Shown here in pieces: positions 10,283-22,395 of a stretch of DNA of 52,747 nucleotides. The position numbers and the translations under genes were made by a program. Where the stretch lies: positions 1-52,747 of the forward strand of contig JAHLWZ010000595.1 of NCBI GenBank assembly GCA_020536535.1, in the 5' to 3' direction. Source of the stretch: Pelomyxa schiedti (taxonomy: Eukaryota; Evosea; Pelobiontida; Pelomyxidae). The notes under the pieces are model-generated. The model did no database searches and was not told the DNA's origin. It was given only the letters and a program-made list of their open reading frames with translations. Numbering within the stretch: position 1 is the stretch's first letter; each line of letters begins with the position of its first letter.

Positions 10283-13200
10283 ATGCGGAAATCATCGTCT
10301 AAATCTCCGTCTCCGGCGTTGAACAGCAGCGGCTCCATGGCCGAAATCGGCGCATCGCACAACGCCACCGTTACGACTACGTTCTTTGGCAAAGTCGGCT
10401 ACAGACACCGCGTCACGATTACTTTCGTGGGAGCGAAGAATTTGCCGCTCAGCGACGGCGCCCCGGCGATCGTGAAGTGGAGGCGAGGGCTCGTACTCAA
10501 GGGCAGAGCGAAAAGTCCGCCTACGCCGGTTTCAAAGGGCTCAGTTGATTGGAATCTCCCTGTGAACTTCACGATTACGTTGTTCAAGGAATCGGGCACT
10601 GGCAAGTACGAAGAAAAGAAACTGCACGTGGCTGTTGGAGAGGTAACATCGGTGTTACAAAGGGGGTCGTTTTTCCTTCTTTCTTTCTCATTCCTTCTCC
10701 CCGATCCCAATAGGAGCGCAAAATCAAGTCATCAACTGTTGGGGAGGTCGAAATGAACTTTGCCGAGTTCGCTGATGCGTCGGGACCACAACATAGAACG
10801 TACACTCTTTCCAAAGCATCTAAGAACCCTCCGATTACCCTTAATGTAGGATCCAACTCAAATTACCTTGTTATTTATTTATTATATTATCCTAGATTGT
10901 TGTCAATGACGAGAACATGGGTGTTGCCAAGTACTTCTCCCTTGCACTTGGTTTAATCTTATAACTTTGCGCTAGGGAAGGTGATAATGATGAGGATGAG
11001 GAAGAAGAGATAGGGTCTTCGGCTGCCGCTGCCAGTCCCCCACCCGTTTCAATACCCACAATGTATTTCCACTTTTTCCTCAAGACCGACTTTTAACATC
11101 GTAAGTGACAATAGTGAAGAAGATGACTTGCAAAAAAAGCTTGAAGAAATGACAAAAGAAAGGGACGAATTAGCTGAAGCCTTTAAAGAACTCGGTATGG
11201 CTTCAAATTAACTCTTTGTTTTGTAATGTTCTTTGTAGAACAAAAGGATGTCGAGAATACTGACACAATATCAAACTTGCGGAAGGAATTAGACTCATCT
11301 GCCAAGAAGATAAAAGCTTTGAAAGATGACCTGCATGACTCCCATAAAGAAGTACACCTCCCTTTGCCCTATCTCAAACTATCTCAAACATTGCCATTTC
11401 TGTCTAGGCTCGCCAGCAGAAATCATCAGAACGCGATAACCAACACGAAACAGAAGAGCTTAATGAACAAATTGAAAAACTCAAACAAAAGGTAGCAAAC
11501 CTTGAAGAGCAACTAGAACAATCTCGTAGTGCAGCGGCACAAACGGAAAAACGTTTAAGTGCAGCGGTGGAAGAGTCCAGTAAGAGTGGAGATCGTATTC
11601 CCGAATTGGAAAGGCAAATTACCGAGTTGCAGAAGGACAAAGCTGCCCTTGCAGAAAAAGTTCATTCCAAGAAGGACAGGTCACACAACTTGAAAAAAAA
11701 GATAGCAGAACTCGAAGCGGCCCTAAAAGAGGCACAAAAAGAATTGGAGGAACTGGAAGACAGGTGTGAGGAGCTACTAGAGACCACCAAGAAAGCGAAA
11801 CGTCTCGAAACCGAATTGAAAGAAGAAAAAGCGGCAAGTGAAGCAGCTGCCAATTCTTTCAAGGAGCAGATCGCACAATTATCTGCTGAAGTGAAGAAAC
11901 TAACTGCTGCCCTAGATGAAGAAAAAGCAGTGAATCGAGTCCAAGCTCAGTCAGGAAACCAAAGCGAATCCCAGACACAAGAGATTATGGTTGAAAATCA
12001 ACGACTAAAATCACGGTTATCTAGCACAGAGGATGAACTGCAACAAACTACCCAAAAAGAACGTGACTTGGCAACTAAAGTTTCTGCTCTGGAAAAGGAA
12101 CTGCAGACGGTGAAAACCAGCTCAGAGGAAATGTCAAACAAACTCGAAAAATCCAACTTGCACACTGAAGAGCTGGAACACCGAGAACATGACAATACGA
12201 AAAAAATAACAGCCTTGGAGGATCAGTTGACTACTGTTAAAAAAAGTGCTGAAGAAGAAGCCGAGCAACTCAAAAAGAGAGTCGTTGAACTAGAGCAATC
12301 CTTGGAAAAGGCTTCCTCTCTATCACACCAAACCCTTTCTCAGCATGAAGAGCAGCTTGCAGTTGAGATCAAGAATTTGAAAAGTGCCAGAGATCAGGCA
12401 GAAGCCGAGGTTCGTAAGGTAAAAGGAAAAATCGGTGACCTGGAGAATGAGGTCCGTGATTTGAAGACTGCCCTCGATAATGAGAGAACCCTGAAAGAGG
12501 GGAGCGATAGAGTTGCAGGGAAAGTGCACGATTTAGAGGTTCAAATCAGTGAGCTTGAAAAGGAGAACAGACGTCTCCAAGACGCTCAAGAGGAAGAGCA
12601 CCAAAAGGCGAAGGAAGCTTCACAAATAAGGAATGAGAATAGTTTGATATATCATGCAGTAGAAGGGGTACTTTTCACCCTCATGTCTCTCCACCTCACA
12701 AATTTCGTCAGTGGCTTAAACCAACAGAAGATCATAGTCCTATCAAGTCTATGGCATCACTTGCAGTTACCTGGAGTATAGTACAATCCATTCATAGTAT
12801 TTCCAAAGAGTCACTGAGGTTTGCTATCTCGCCTTTATAAGCCTTATATAAGGGGGTAGTTTGTGTTTACTCAAGAGAACATATTCTTTTCTTCTCCAAT
12901 TAACAGCACTCATCCCACGTCCACATGCACACATTTCATTTGCCCAGTGGAGACCCTCCCTGATGGTGGTCCTTCCTACTTGCATAAGTTTTGCCATTTG
13001 CTCTCAAGCCAGTATACCCACATACTGAAACGAACGAAGAAAGTTGGTTCCCATCGTCTTAAGCAAACTAACAGTACCGCCAGGTTTTAAAACCACTTAT
13101 ACTCCCTTCAATATTAGAACAAAGCCTACCCGTATTTAGTAAGACAGAAAAACGTCCCGCCACTAAGTAAACAAACAGCTACATTGAAGAAAACTTAACC

Positions 13201-13855
13201 TTGGTAAAAGGAATTCTGGTACTATTATCTCCGCATTGACCGAGCTGATGCAGTATTCCAGTCTGACTCTTCCGAAGCCAGTTTACGTACAATTTTTCTG
13301 TCAACTTTACTACTGGATCAATGCAGTGGTTTTTAATCACATTGTCACGCACCCTGATATTTGTAAGTCTCAACGAGCCAACTGTACCAGTATTAACTGT
13401 TCCCAGGTACTTGTAGCACCGGTTTTCAAGTGAAATTGAGTTTATCACAACTGGAGGACTTGGCCTCCACCAACTCTTTCAAGGAAGCAAGGTAACTTCC
13501 ACTCCTGCAAACTTTTCACCTTCTCACTCGCCTCAGGTCCTTTTTAAGACACTGCCAACAAGCAGCTGGTGTATTGATGGTAGACCCTCAGGTTTTAGAT
13601 AACGCCATAAGCAGCAGTATCTTTGGCGTTCTCTCACCCAGTCAAGTCGCCACCCTTGTTGTTCACTTCCGTCCAGACAGGTACCTACCTAACACCTAAT
13701 ACTTATCCCCACTAACCGCTTCCTACAGCAATTTCCCTGGACTTGAAGTTCCCAAGGAGGTTGTGACCAAGATGGAAGCCCTTGTAACCACTGAGAGTGT
13801 TATCCTCGACCCGGAACAGCTCAAAATGCCCGAAACATGTGGTTTTTGTTCATGA
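10283..13855 (+). CDS. NT-C2 / coiled-coil / DIL-domain protein
   Basis: Thirteen exons close in phase: 10283-10642, 10714-10845, 10896-10930, 10976-11062, 11085-11194, 11239-11351, 11408-12658, 12712-12818, 12907-13083, 13211-13362, 13407-13491, 13537-13680, 13729-13855 (959 residues). An earlier in-frame ATG at 10181 sits in T-rich leader, so I start at MRKSSSKSPSP. Residues 1-175 form an NT-C2 domain (EEIG1/EHBP1 type), which binds membranes. The exon at 11408-12658 encodes a 400-residue coiled coil. The end is a DIL domain: FFCQLYYWINAVVFNH, then FQVKLSLSQLEDLA and LSPSQVATLVVHFRP. In myosin V and afadin-like proteins DIL binds cargo. This suggests an adaptor between membranes and cytoskeletal or Rab machinery (inference). 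Confidence 0.88.
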
Positions 13856-13933
13856 AAGGAAGAAATCGTAATACAATAGTAGTAGAAAGAACAAAACCAT
13901 TAAGTTAATTCAAACAAATTCCTATCTTTACTG

Positions 13934-15215
13934 TCACGGGTAAAGGTAACCAACCCAGCAGTACGGGGTCATTTTCAAGTGCTCAGATTCTTTCCTGGTT
14001 CCGGTTTCCACATCCCAATCAAAGAGTTGTGCACTGTGCACTGAAGGAGCTCCATACATGTAGAAGTGGTTGGTTTGCGGGATGTATGCGGAGCCAACAG
14101 CCCAAACATAGTTTTCCAGGGCATACGTGGTGCCAATATCAGAGAAGGTAACAGACGGATCAACAGTCATTTCGTCCAAACAAAGGTTGGCTGCTACACC
14201 AACTGGCCTTGGCCCTGAAAAAAAGTTAAGGTGTTACTAACTGACCAGGATCAAGTGACAATAATAATAGACTCACTTTGGATGCGGCTTTTCAAAATGG
14301 AATAAGGAGAGGGGAACGACATATTCACTTCAAGCAGGGACTCACCTCCTGGGATTGCTGAAGGAGACTATGATGATGAATGAGTTATAAAAGCCGTTGT
14401 GAAGGCATCTATTACTTCAAAACACCAGTACTTTGTCGCCCAAGGGTATTCTCCAATTGTTCCATCTCCACGAAAAACCAGCATGAGGCCAGAGTATATG
14501 ATGCCATCAGGTAATGTTATTTCGCTGTTCAAATTGGGGAAGAAATATTGATGACTCTGGCTATCGTAGGTCTGACCCCCGAGACTATGCTGTGATTTTA
14601 GCATACGAATGTTTAAATAGCGGAACATTACGTGAAACCCATCATCTCAGAGCTGGAGTTATAGGACGCCATCACAGTAAGTTCCCCAGTGGCTGGAACC
14701 ACGCTGTACAGGATAAGATCTCTTCGTACTGTGGTGCCCAGAATTACAGTGTGCCACACAGAATCGCATTTAACATCACCAATATATTCATCCACAGTGA
14801 AGTTTGCTCTTGACAGGGGAAAAAAAATAAAGTTACGCCAACAGGTCGCTGGAAAAGCCATTCAATTACCCAGTGTAAATCAAGGTCCCTGTTGTTGGAT
14901 CCAGGGCATCAATTCTGTGGATCCCAGACTCACCGTTGTAGCCGTACGCCATGTACACAATGTTGTCAACGTTATCAATGCACCCTCCAAGGTATGATCG
15001 GTCAGACATTACATATCTGATGGGAATGCATGAGCAAAAGTGAAGGGTGTTTTTTTTGGAACTCGCATGTCTGTTGGCTCCATAGGGTCAGCTTCAGTAT
15101 CCATGGTGTAAATTGTGATGGTCTCCAGCCAGTCATTATCTCCTATCAACACTGACCCCTCAACAGCCAGAAAAAGCCCTACAACACAAACCACTGCCCC
15201 CCGTCCAAACGGCAT
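13934..15215 (-). CDS. Secreted repeat protein, beta-propeller-like
   Basis: Six exons close in phase: 15215-15067, 15016-14870, 14808-14632, 14584-14416, 14367-14277, 14214-13934 (337 residues). A signal peptide starts the protein (GAVVCVVGLFLAVEG). The rest is a series of short beta segments of the type IHRIDALDPTTGTLIYTG and LILYSVVPATGEL, where an aromatic-x-D-x-T-G turn recurs roughly every 45-50 residues. That looks like propeller blades (inference). The first intron (15017-15066) uses a GC donor, GCGAGT. Without it the frame breaks. The gene stops 78 bases from the convergent DIL gene and is divergent from the GPI protein at 15619. Confidence 0.82.
15017..15066 (-). other. GC-AG intron
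   Basis: The donor is GCGAGT and the acceptor ATCAG, 50 bases, in the propeller-like secreted gene. It restores phase 2; every GT donor nearby is in phase 0 and fails. Confidence 0.75.
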
Positions 15216-15618
15216 TTTCGTTTTTGTGGTTCCGTTATTTTAACTGATGACAAAAAGTCCAACGGTTTCACTTAAATGAGGTATCCTCGTGATAAACCGT
15301 GGAAAGCTGATATTCCCACAACTCATGTCATCATCATCTGGGATGGTGGAAAATTGTTGCTATTTTTGTTGCCTGGGTGGTAGTTCCTCTCCAGCCGGTG
15401 ACGGTGGGTGGCCTTGATTAGAAGAGGGCAGTTCTGTTGATCAGTTTTGGCGGTGATCTTGGAACCTTGACTTACTTAATTACTTAATTCCGTAATTACT
15501 GGAATAGAACCAAACTGGGTTTTACAAGCCAAAAAGGTTCCCAAAGTAATTTGTAAGTAAATAAAAATATAAGTAAATGAGAGTATTCGAGCTAGGGTTA
15601 TGTTTTGTTCTCCTGCAG
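15216..15618. other. Shared upstream region of two divergent secreted-protein genes
   Basis: About 400 bases separate the starts of 13934-15215 (-) and the first exon I can prove for 15619-18267 (+). The first exon of the rightward gene, with its signal peptide, must lie here. A hydrophobic frame near 15350-15400 (IVAIFVAWVVVP) is a candidate but has no in-frame ATG. Confidence 0.4.
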
Positions 15619-18267
15619 CTCTGTGGGCTGTCTGAGGGGACATCGGGACAACTTATTCTAAATGCACCATCAGGGGTGCAGACAGCAACACAGGGAATAG
15701 GCACGGCTTGGAGTGTAACAGTGAATGCTACTGCAGAGTGAGTAGTGGAAAAGAAATAAGGGTTATCATACTAACATGCCAATAGTACTCCGACTTATTG
15801 GCCACAAGAAATCCTGCGGAATGGGGCACCGACTCCATACTGCTACTATTCCAGTCTTGGCTCAGAATCAGCAACGGATAGACTCACCATTGATCTGCTC
15901 AAGGAAAGGAATATCACTTCTATGTTGCTGTTCTCCGCGGTACTCGGTGGATATTATTCAATGCTCAATGTTGAGGCGTCGGCGGTGAATGGGATAACAT
16001 CATACCCTGTCACACTGGCTCCCAGTATCTCAAAGCATTCTGCTTCTCGTTGACTAAGTTCTTGCCAGAGTGGACTGCTGGGGGGCCATTTGCTTCTGAT
16101 CAGACTGCCATGGAGTTATATGTCAACAGAAAAGTGAGATATATAACAATTCTTGCTAAAAAAACTTACCCAGACTGGTGGTTCTACATGGGGAAAATTC
16201 ACTTCTATGGTTTGATGAGAGTTTCCTGCAAATTACAACTGACGTGATTGTAGAATGTGCAACTCCTTGCAGTTATCCAACTATGTTAAATTCCGGCACT
16301 TGTGCTTGCATATCACGTATTGCCTGTTTCTGTAATATCGATCTCGTCACTTTTCTCCAGTTCCACAGTGTGACAGATACGTGCGCACTTCGCAAGTTAA
16401 TCAGTGGAGTCCATACATCCTTTCTTCACAAAGCGGATTCACGTCAACGGACACGTTGACAATCACTTTCGTAAAGCCAATTGTGAACGGGGAAGGTCCG
16501 CTGTCAATCTTGACATCAGGAGGTGAGAACCAACATGATCACATTTCGTGGCCAAGTAACATCTTCATCCTTCAGAAAAAAACACAGGATGTGGATGCCC
16601 CTCGAGCTCTTGCACGATCACTCAGTCGGGGTGTGATATTCAATACAGGTTCACCACCAACTGGCAGTTTTTCTTGAACAACTGCGGTCCTGAGCTCCTT
16701 CCGTCTGATGTCTCTCGCTTGTATTACAAGACAACCTTTAATTGTGTGTGAAACCAGTCTTTGTCAACACTTTCTGAAACACTCACCAGATAACTTTGAA
16801 ACGCTTATCGTCAATTCATCGGCGGTTCTGGCCACCAGAGAATCAACTCCAATATTTGTGGGTGGCAGTATGTCCAACACTATTCTAATAACTCGGTATA
16901 GATTTCGATCCCCAAGGTGATAGAATTGACCTCCGTGCAAATCAATGTCACAGATCCATATCTCCCTGCGGAGGTTAATGCCTATGTAAGTGTACCACTG
17001 GCTTTTCGTTGTTATCCCAATTATATCAGGTTCAAGTGAAGGAGATTGTCAACAGGCAACTCCGCCTCGAGTTTTACACAACCACACTCAGTCCATATGA
17101 CCTCAACATCACCGGAATATCTCAAAATGCGATGTTCTTGAACCAGACTTTGACGGTAAACTCAATCTTCATCCTTCTTCAAGAGTTTTGATGTGAAAAA
17201 TAGCACCAAAGCACTGTGTGCACCCTCACAACACCCACTTGTCAACAATACTGGCTGATTCAGAGTTTCCTTGCTCCAGGTAAGTTCAATCCCTTAAAAT
17301 ATTGGAGATTTACCAGTTTCTCTCAAGAGGTTTGCATTTTCGAAGGACAACCACTTCTTCTTCCATTCAACCTTCTCTGCCTCTCGGGTGCATCTTGCTC
17401 GTTCATGGTGAATGGAGTGGAAAAGCGCAACGGAACGTTGAGCATTCCTTTGTGGTCTCCCGATCTCTGTGGATCTGTGCAGGTATGATGACAAGAATGT
17501 GCCTGGAAAAATGGAATTAACGGTGGTTGGTTTTCAGGTCAATGCATCCCTGACTGGAACAATGAACATTTACAGTGACAGTTCATGCACAACTCTCAGC
17601 ACATCTTTCAAAGCTGTGCCTCCAACCTTTGGGTATCTACTGGTACGTTCCCCTTCAAGACACAGACTTCTACTCAAGTGCAAAAATAGATCAGCCTCGC
17701 CTCAACGATTTCCATTGATTCCATCACAATCAAGAACCTCAATGTGATAATTGACGGGATCCCAACTGCCATTGTGTGAGTGACTAGCCACTTTCACGAG
17801 TTATCTTCAGTTCGACCAATTCATTCCTCCAATAGGTTCAATGGAGTCAACACAGCACTCGCCACAACGTCCAAGTTCAGTTCCACGAACCCATGGGATG
17901 CTGCAAAGTCAAAAATGCAGATAGCCTTAGAGTTCAACATCAACTGGCTCACTCTTGGTATCAAAACATACATATTCCTTCCCCACATATGTCTCTTCCC
18001 TCTGCCTGAAAGCAATGGCTATTGTCACGCCACTAATCACACGAACTTGCAGAAATGGGAGAGATCAACGAGTTGAAATTCAACGCAGAGCTGAACGTGA
18101 ATTACAAAACGGCCAAGAGGGCAGACGACTACCCAGACACCATAAGCCTCGAGACTTCCTGCACGGTTTCTGGGCAAAATATCTTGTCGTCGTCCTCGAC
18201 TGCATCATCTCTTGTCGTTCGTCTCCCCTTGTTTCTTGTCTTATTCTTGGCATGTTTATTCTTGTAA
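15619..18267 (+). CDS. GPI-anchored secreted beta-sandwich protein (5' exon not found)
   Basis: Sixteen exons close in phase: 15619-15737, 15786-15984, 16026-16133, 16174-16209, 16254-16284, 16361-16522, 16576-16743, 16790-16857, 16917-16985, 17030-17155, 17204-17279, 17328-17482, 17538-17642, 17690-17775, 17836-17957, 18053-18267 (at least 614 residues). The protein is rich in beta-forming Ser/Thr/Asn segments, many N-glycosylation sequons and spaced Cys (GCGCPSSSCTITQSGC). It ends in a Ser run followed by LVVRLPLFLVLFLACLFL, a textbook GPI or membrane tail. The signal peptide lies upstream and is unresolved. I do not recognise the family. Part of this gene is duplicated downstream as a pseudogene. 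Confidence 0.82.
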
Positions 18268-18388
18268 ATACTGTAAATAAAAAAAAGAAAGCAAGAAGAG
18301 TACCAGGGGGTGTGAATGGTTGAGAACCGTTCTGTTTTGGAACATTCATTCCTTCTCGTGGTTTTTTGGTGCTTGGACACAATCTGCC

Positions 18389-19250
18389 AAAGAGTATCAA
18401 TTCTGTGGATGCAAGTCCCACCATTATGGCCCTACTCCAGGTGTTGTCGTGTAGAAGTCAGTTTGTTTGTCATTTGCTGAGATTCTCCCAGATAACTTTG
18501 AAACGCGTATTGCCAATTCTTATGTTATTCAAGCCATCAGAGAGTCAACTCCCATATTTGTAGGGGTGGATTCTATGTTGTAGAGCCATCCTTACAATAA
18601 GTTATAGATCCACCTCCGTGCAAATCAAGTTTACAAATCCATATCTCCCTGTAAAGGTTGATGCTTATGTATGTGAGCCATGGCTCTTTCTTTGCTTCAA
18701 CTCCGCCTCGAGTTTTATACAACTACTCTAAGCCCATATGATCTTAACATTACAGGGATAACTCCAAATGGAATGTTTTTAAACCAGTCTTTGACAGTAA
18801 AAACCCTTTCTTCAACGAGGAGTGTTAATATGAACGTAGCACACCTCACGACGCCTACTTGTCAAAGTGCACAATAGATTAGCTTGACCTCAACGATTTC
18901 CATTGATTCCCAATCAAGAACTTTGAGGCGAATTAACGGGGTCCCCATTGTTATTGTGTGAGTGCGATCACTGATGAGTTGGACTTCAATTTGACAAGGA
19001 GCAAATTAGGTTCAATGGAGTCAACACAGCAGTCGCCACACAAGCCAAGTTCAGTTCCACGAACCCATGGGATGCTGCAAAGTCAAAAATGCATATAACC
19101 CACGAGTCACTCTTGGTGTCTAAATTTTCACTTCCCACGCGCCTGCATCACCACTCAAAACGTGCAGAGATGGGGCAGATTAAAGAGCCAGCGCCCATCT
19201 CTTGTCGTCCATCTCCCCGTGCTCATTGTGGTGTCTTCGTGTGTTGAATG
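18389..19250 (+). pseudogene. Decayed partial copy of the upstream GPI-protein gene
   Basis: Blocks match the gene at 15619-18267 in the same order: 18485-18565 (like 16785-16860), 18607-18670 (like 16927-16985), 18697-18800 (like 17058-17156), 18838-18868 (like 17215-17245), 18885-18962 (like 17694-17777), 19012-19095 (like 17834-17925) and about 19195-19250 (like 18206-18250). Deletions, stops and lost splice sites break the frame, and the 5' half is missing. The leading piece, 18389-18428, resembles 14906-14945 of the neighbouring propeller-like gene. The ancestral duplication therefore probably carried parts of both genes. Confidence 0.78.
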
Positions 19251-19588
19251 CATTCAAACATGGTTTCATTTTACTGGAAGGGAGAAAAAAAAACAAAGGC
19301 TGAGGGGGGTAGAACCAGGGGATGGTGAATGGAGTAGCGTGGGGTTTTTGCCTCGCCGGGGACGCATGCCATGCGACCCGGGAGGCTGGCCGGTTTCTCT
19401 TTTCAGGGGAACCCGGCCAATATTGCATGCAGTTGCTCTGATGAGGATATTATTCGAAGTACCACACTCACATGGGAGCACCATTGCTCCCCCTCATCCT
19501 CCTCTCAACCCAAAACCAAGCACGTCGTTTTTTTTGGCCCGTTTTTTTCACCCAACCGGCATTATGGGTTTTGTTGTGGCTTCCTGGT

Positions 19589-20197
19589 CTAGTGCCTTCC
19601 CTCCTTGTACTCGACGGTGACAGGTGTTACTTTGAGGACCAGCAGTGTTGGGTCTAGTAGTTTCGTTGTGAGTGTTGGCTCTTTTGTGTGGGATAATACC
19701 TTCTACACCGCCTGGGAAGTATTGGTAGAGTGAGTCATTCCAGAGTTTTTCTTTGATTGCTCGGTCTGTTTCAAAGCTACAAGTTGCCATGACGCGCATT
19801 TCAGAGGCTTGATGGCAATCCATTCCTTCACGGCTCCACATGTATAAACAGGCTTCTAAGGAGACGTCAGTTGGACATTATAGTGTGGTTGGGATACTTG
19901 GAGATTGGTGCATTTCCGCTACCTTCTTGGAGTCCTTGCTTGTGAAAAACCTGGTGTAAAACAAAGTGAGCCAAACGGAATGTTTTAACAGAGATTTTGC
20001 CTCACCTTATAGATCCATCAGGTATCTTGTCGTTGATGCTGAGTGCCTCCATCGCTCTAACATTAGGCCCCTCTGCCGTAGCTGTAGCAACATACACAAC
20101 CCTTTCAGGGATTAGTATATTACGAGATACAGCGAACATACTTAATCTTGCGCATGTACTGCCAGTGGCGGTCCTCCATCCTTGTTGAAGTTGCCAT
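19589..20197 (-). CDS. PNPOx-like (general stress protein 26 type) flavin-binding protein
   Basis: Five exons close in phase: 20197-20142, 20101-20006, 19950-19898, 19855-19700, 19653-19589, giving 141 residues. The split-barrel pattern is clear: VVYVATATAEGPNVRAMEAL, SIRFFTSKDSKKVAEMHQSP, ACLYMW, RVMATCSFETD, KEKLWNDSLYQYFPGG, DPTLLVLKVTPVTVEY. This order is typical of small pyridoxamine 5'-phosphate oxidase-like proteins that bind FMN, F420 or haem. The reaction cannot be deduced. Length fits the bacterial-type short family. The start lies 154 bases downstream of the ankyrin gene stop, on the same strand. Confidence 0.85.
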
Positions 20198-20350
20198 ATT
20201 CTTTCCTTACAGATCGCTTCTTGGTTGTATCGTTTAGTTTGTTTGGAAAAATGATCTTTGCAAAAGAAAATTGTTTTAACGTTGACACGGCAGGCAATTA
20301 GTGTCATGTGTCAAAAAGTAAAGGGTTTTTTTTTTTAGATCTTACCATTT

Positions 20351-22286
20351 CTACAATGAATCCCCACTTTTGCACTCGCCAGATGGGACTGCAAAAGAGA
20401 ACCCCACGAATCTTGCTGAAGTATGCGGTTTGAGCAACAGTACCACGTCCCGTATGAAGAACGAAGGCAAAGGCGTCAAGATCAAGGATGCACATCTACC
20501 TTTCACACCAGTTAGGAAAGCAGTTGCCACCTGCATGTATGTGCCCCACTATTTTAGTGTTTTGTTGTTGTTATTTGTTGAAAACCTCTCAGATTTGGGA
20601 GCTCACCTCAATGGCCTCACGGATTTTGTAATTTGAGATGTTTGGAATACAGGAACACATTTTCCCTTTGCTCAACATATATAAGACGATTTTGGCATGA
20701 ATACATCTTTCTGGGCACACCTCTTGACAAGCGGAAATAGTTTTCTCAATTAGACCTGGTGTTTCGATAACACCAACCTGCAGTAATAGCAAAGCCAGGT
20801 CAAAGTTATTTGACGGCAAGGCAATTTCTAGAGGAGTAAGAGTTGAGCCATCTTTTTGAGGCCAAGAGATGGAACACCGGTCAGGTGTATGTGGGACTAC
20901 AATAGAAAGTGACTGCAGGTGCAGCCTACTTTGGCACATATTAATGAAGGTTGGAGAAAGCCAGTCATCTGCGCCACCTATTTTTGGAATCCTGGCTCTG
21001 TGTTGCAGGAGCAATCTGCAAATATCATGTTGACCTTGGATTAAAGCCAATTCCAAAGGAACAACCGCACTAGTACTTCCACACTGATCAGCAGAAATTC
21101 CATTGTCCAATATGGCTTCTACAACTTGTAAATTTTTCCCAGCTACAGCCCGGATTAAGATATTTTCAGGAGGGCTAGAACTATGTGACAGTAGAACTCT
21201 CATTATACATGCTGTTGATGTACAGGCTTGCAATAATGCCTGAGGAGAAACAGTTGCCCCATGTTCAATGAGACTGAGTACAAGACCTTCATTGGAAGCT
21301 TCAATGGCAATATCAAGGAGACATCCTGTATCAAATGCGCAATTGACATCAAGTCCATTGTGAATGAGCATATCCAGAATTTCATCGACTCGCTTTTTGC
21401 GGTCAACCTTGATAAATTGTTTGCCCTTACAAAGACTACGCAGACCCTCATATGCTCCATCACTATTGGCTTCAGAAACACGGTTTTCCAAAAGAACCCT
21501 CACATAATCAGCCATGGCAAAGTAGATTGCAATTTGCAATATATTTCCATCTCTGTCTAGTCCTGTATGCCCTGGGGCCATTTGTGCAAGTAAATCCAGC
21601 TTTTCACATTCAACAAGTACTTCCAGAACCTGGGCAGTGACATTCATTCCTGCCAGTAGCAAGGCTTCAATACTTGAGTACGCATTAGTGTAGAGTGCTT
21701 CTTTTAAGACCTCAGAGCTTTCAATAAAAGGTACTGCAAGTGATGCCACTTCCAGTATCTTTCTCATTTGATCCGTGTTCTTCCTTTTTTCACATCTTAT
21801 TACTGCAAACCACAGCTGCTTCCCCATGTTTTCCATGGCAACACTCTTTTGTGAGCCAGCACCCAGCAAAGCCTTTGCCGCTGCAATGGTGGGTTCAAGT
21901 AGTACTTCAATGCATTCCACACAACCCCATTTGGCAGCACTGAGTAACGGGCTACAACCTCGGCTGTCTACTTCTCCCGCCAATTTCATAAAGCATTGCA
22001 TCCCAACAGTATCCTGAATGATCCTCAACGCTTCCGCTGGGCGACACCCCGCGGTTTTCACTTCCGTCATTTGGTGGCTCATGTTACATTCCCTCGCCAC
22101 AACGTGCAACACATTCGATGCGCCGCTTGGAGTCTGCTCGCCGATTACTTGACGTAGTGCTCTGGTGAAGGTTTCCCTCCACTCAGGACTGTCCTCATAC
22201 TCCCTAATTAGCCTCACAAACTCCTGCAAATTGTCTCCTTCAGACCCTTGGACTGGGGGCTTTCGACCTCGCCTTCCAAACATCAC
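20351..22286 (-). CDS. Ankyrin-repeat protein, 619 residues
   Basis: Two exons: 22286-20607 and 20530-20351, joined in phase across a 76-base intron. Divergent ankyrin repeats run through the protein: GCSPLLSAAKWGCVECIEVLLE, TPLEIALPSNNFDLALLLLQVG, NILIRAVAGKNLQVVEAILDNG and PLELALIQGQHDICRLLLQHRA are examples (each a canonical helix-turn-helix). No enzymatic domain is visible. The last exon adds a 60-residue tail with no repeat. An alternative frame through that exon is also open but would need a further intron. Confidence 0.85.
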
Positions 22287-22395
22287 CCGATTCGCGTGAT
22301 CGTGGTTTTGAGAAACAAAGCAACAAGAAAAGACCTCGTCGGTTGAGGGAGGAATATTTTTTCAATTTCGCACAGTGACTGCTCTTGCAACGAGG

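Noticed and set aside
15050-15057. Apparent frameshift at an 8-base T run (A run in the minus-strand gene)
   Set aside because: A GC-AG intron at 15017-15066 removes the run and restores phase exactly, so no error or programmed shift is needed.
19162-19620. Plus-strand open frame of 152 residues
   Set aside because: Overlaps the end of the pseudogene and the 3' exon of the PNPOx-like gene on the other strand; no domain or splice support.
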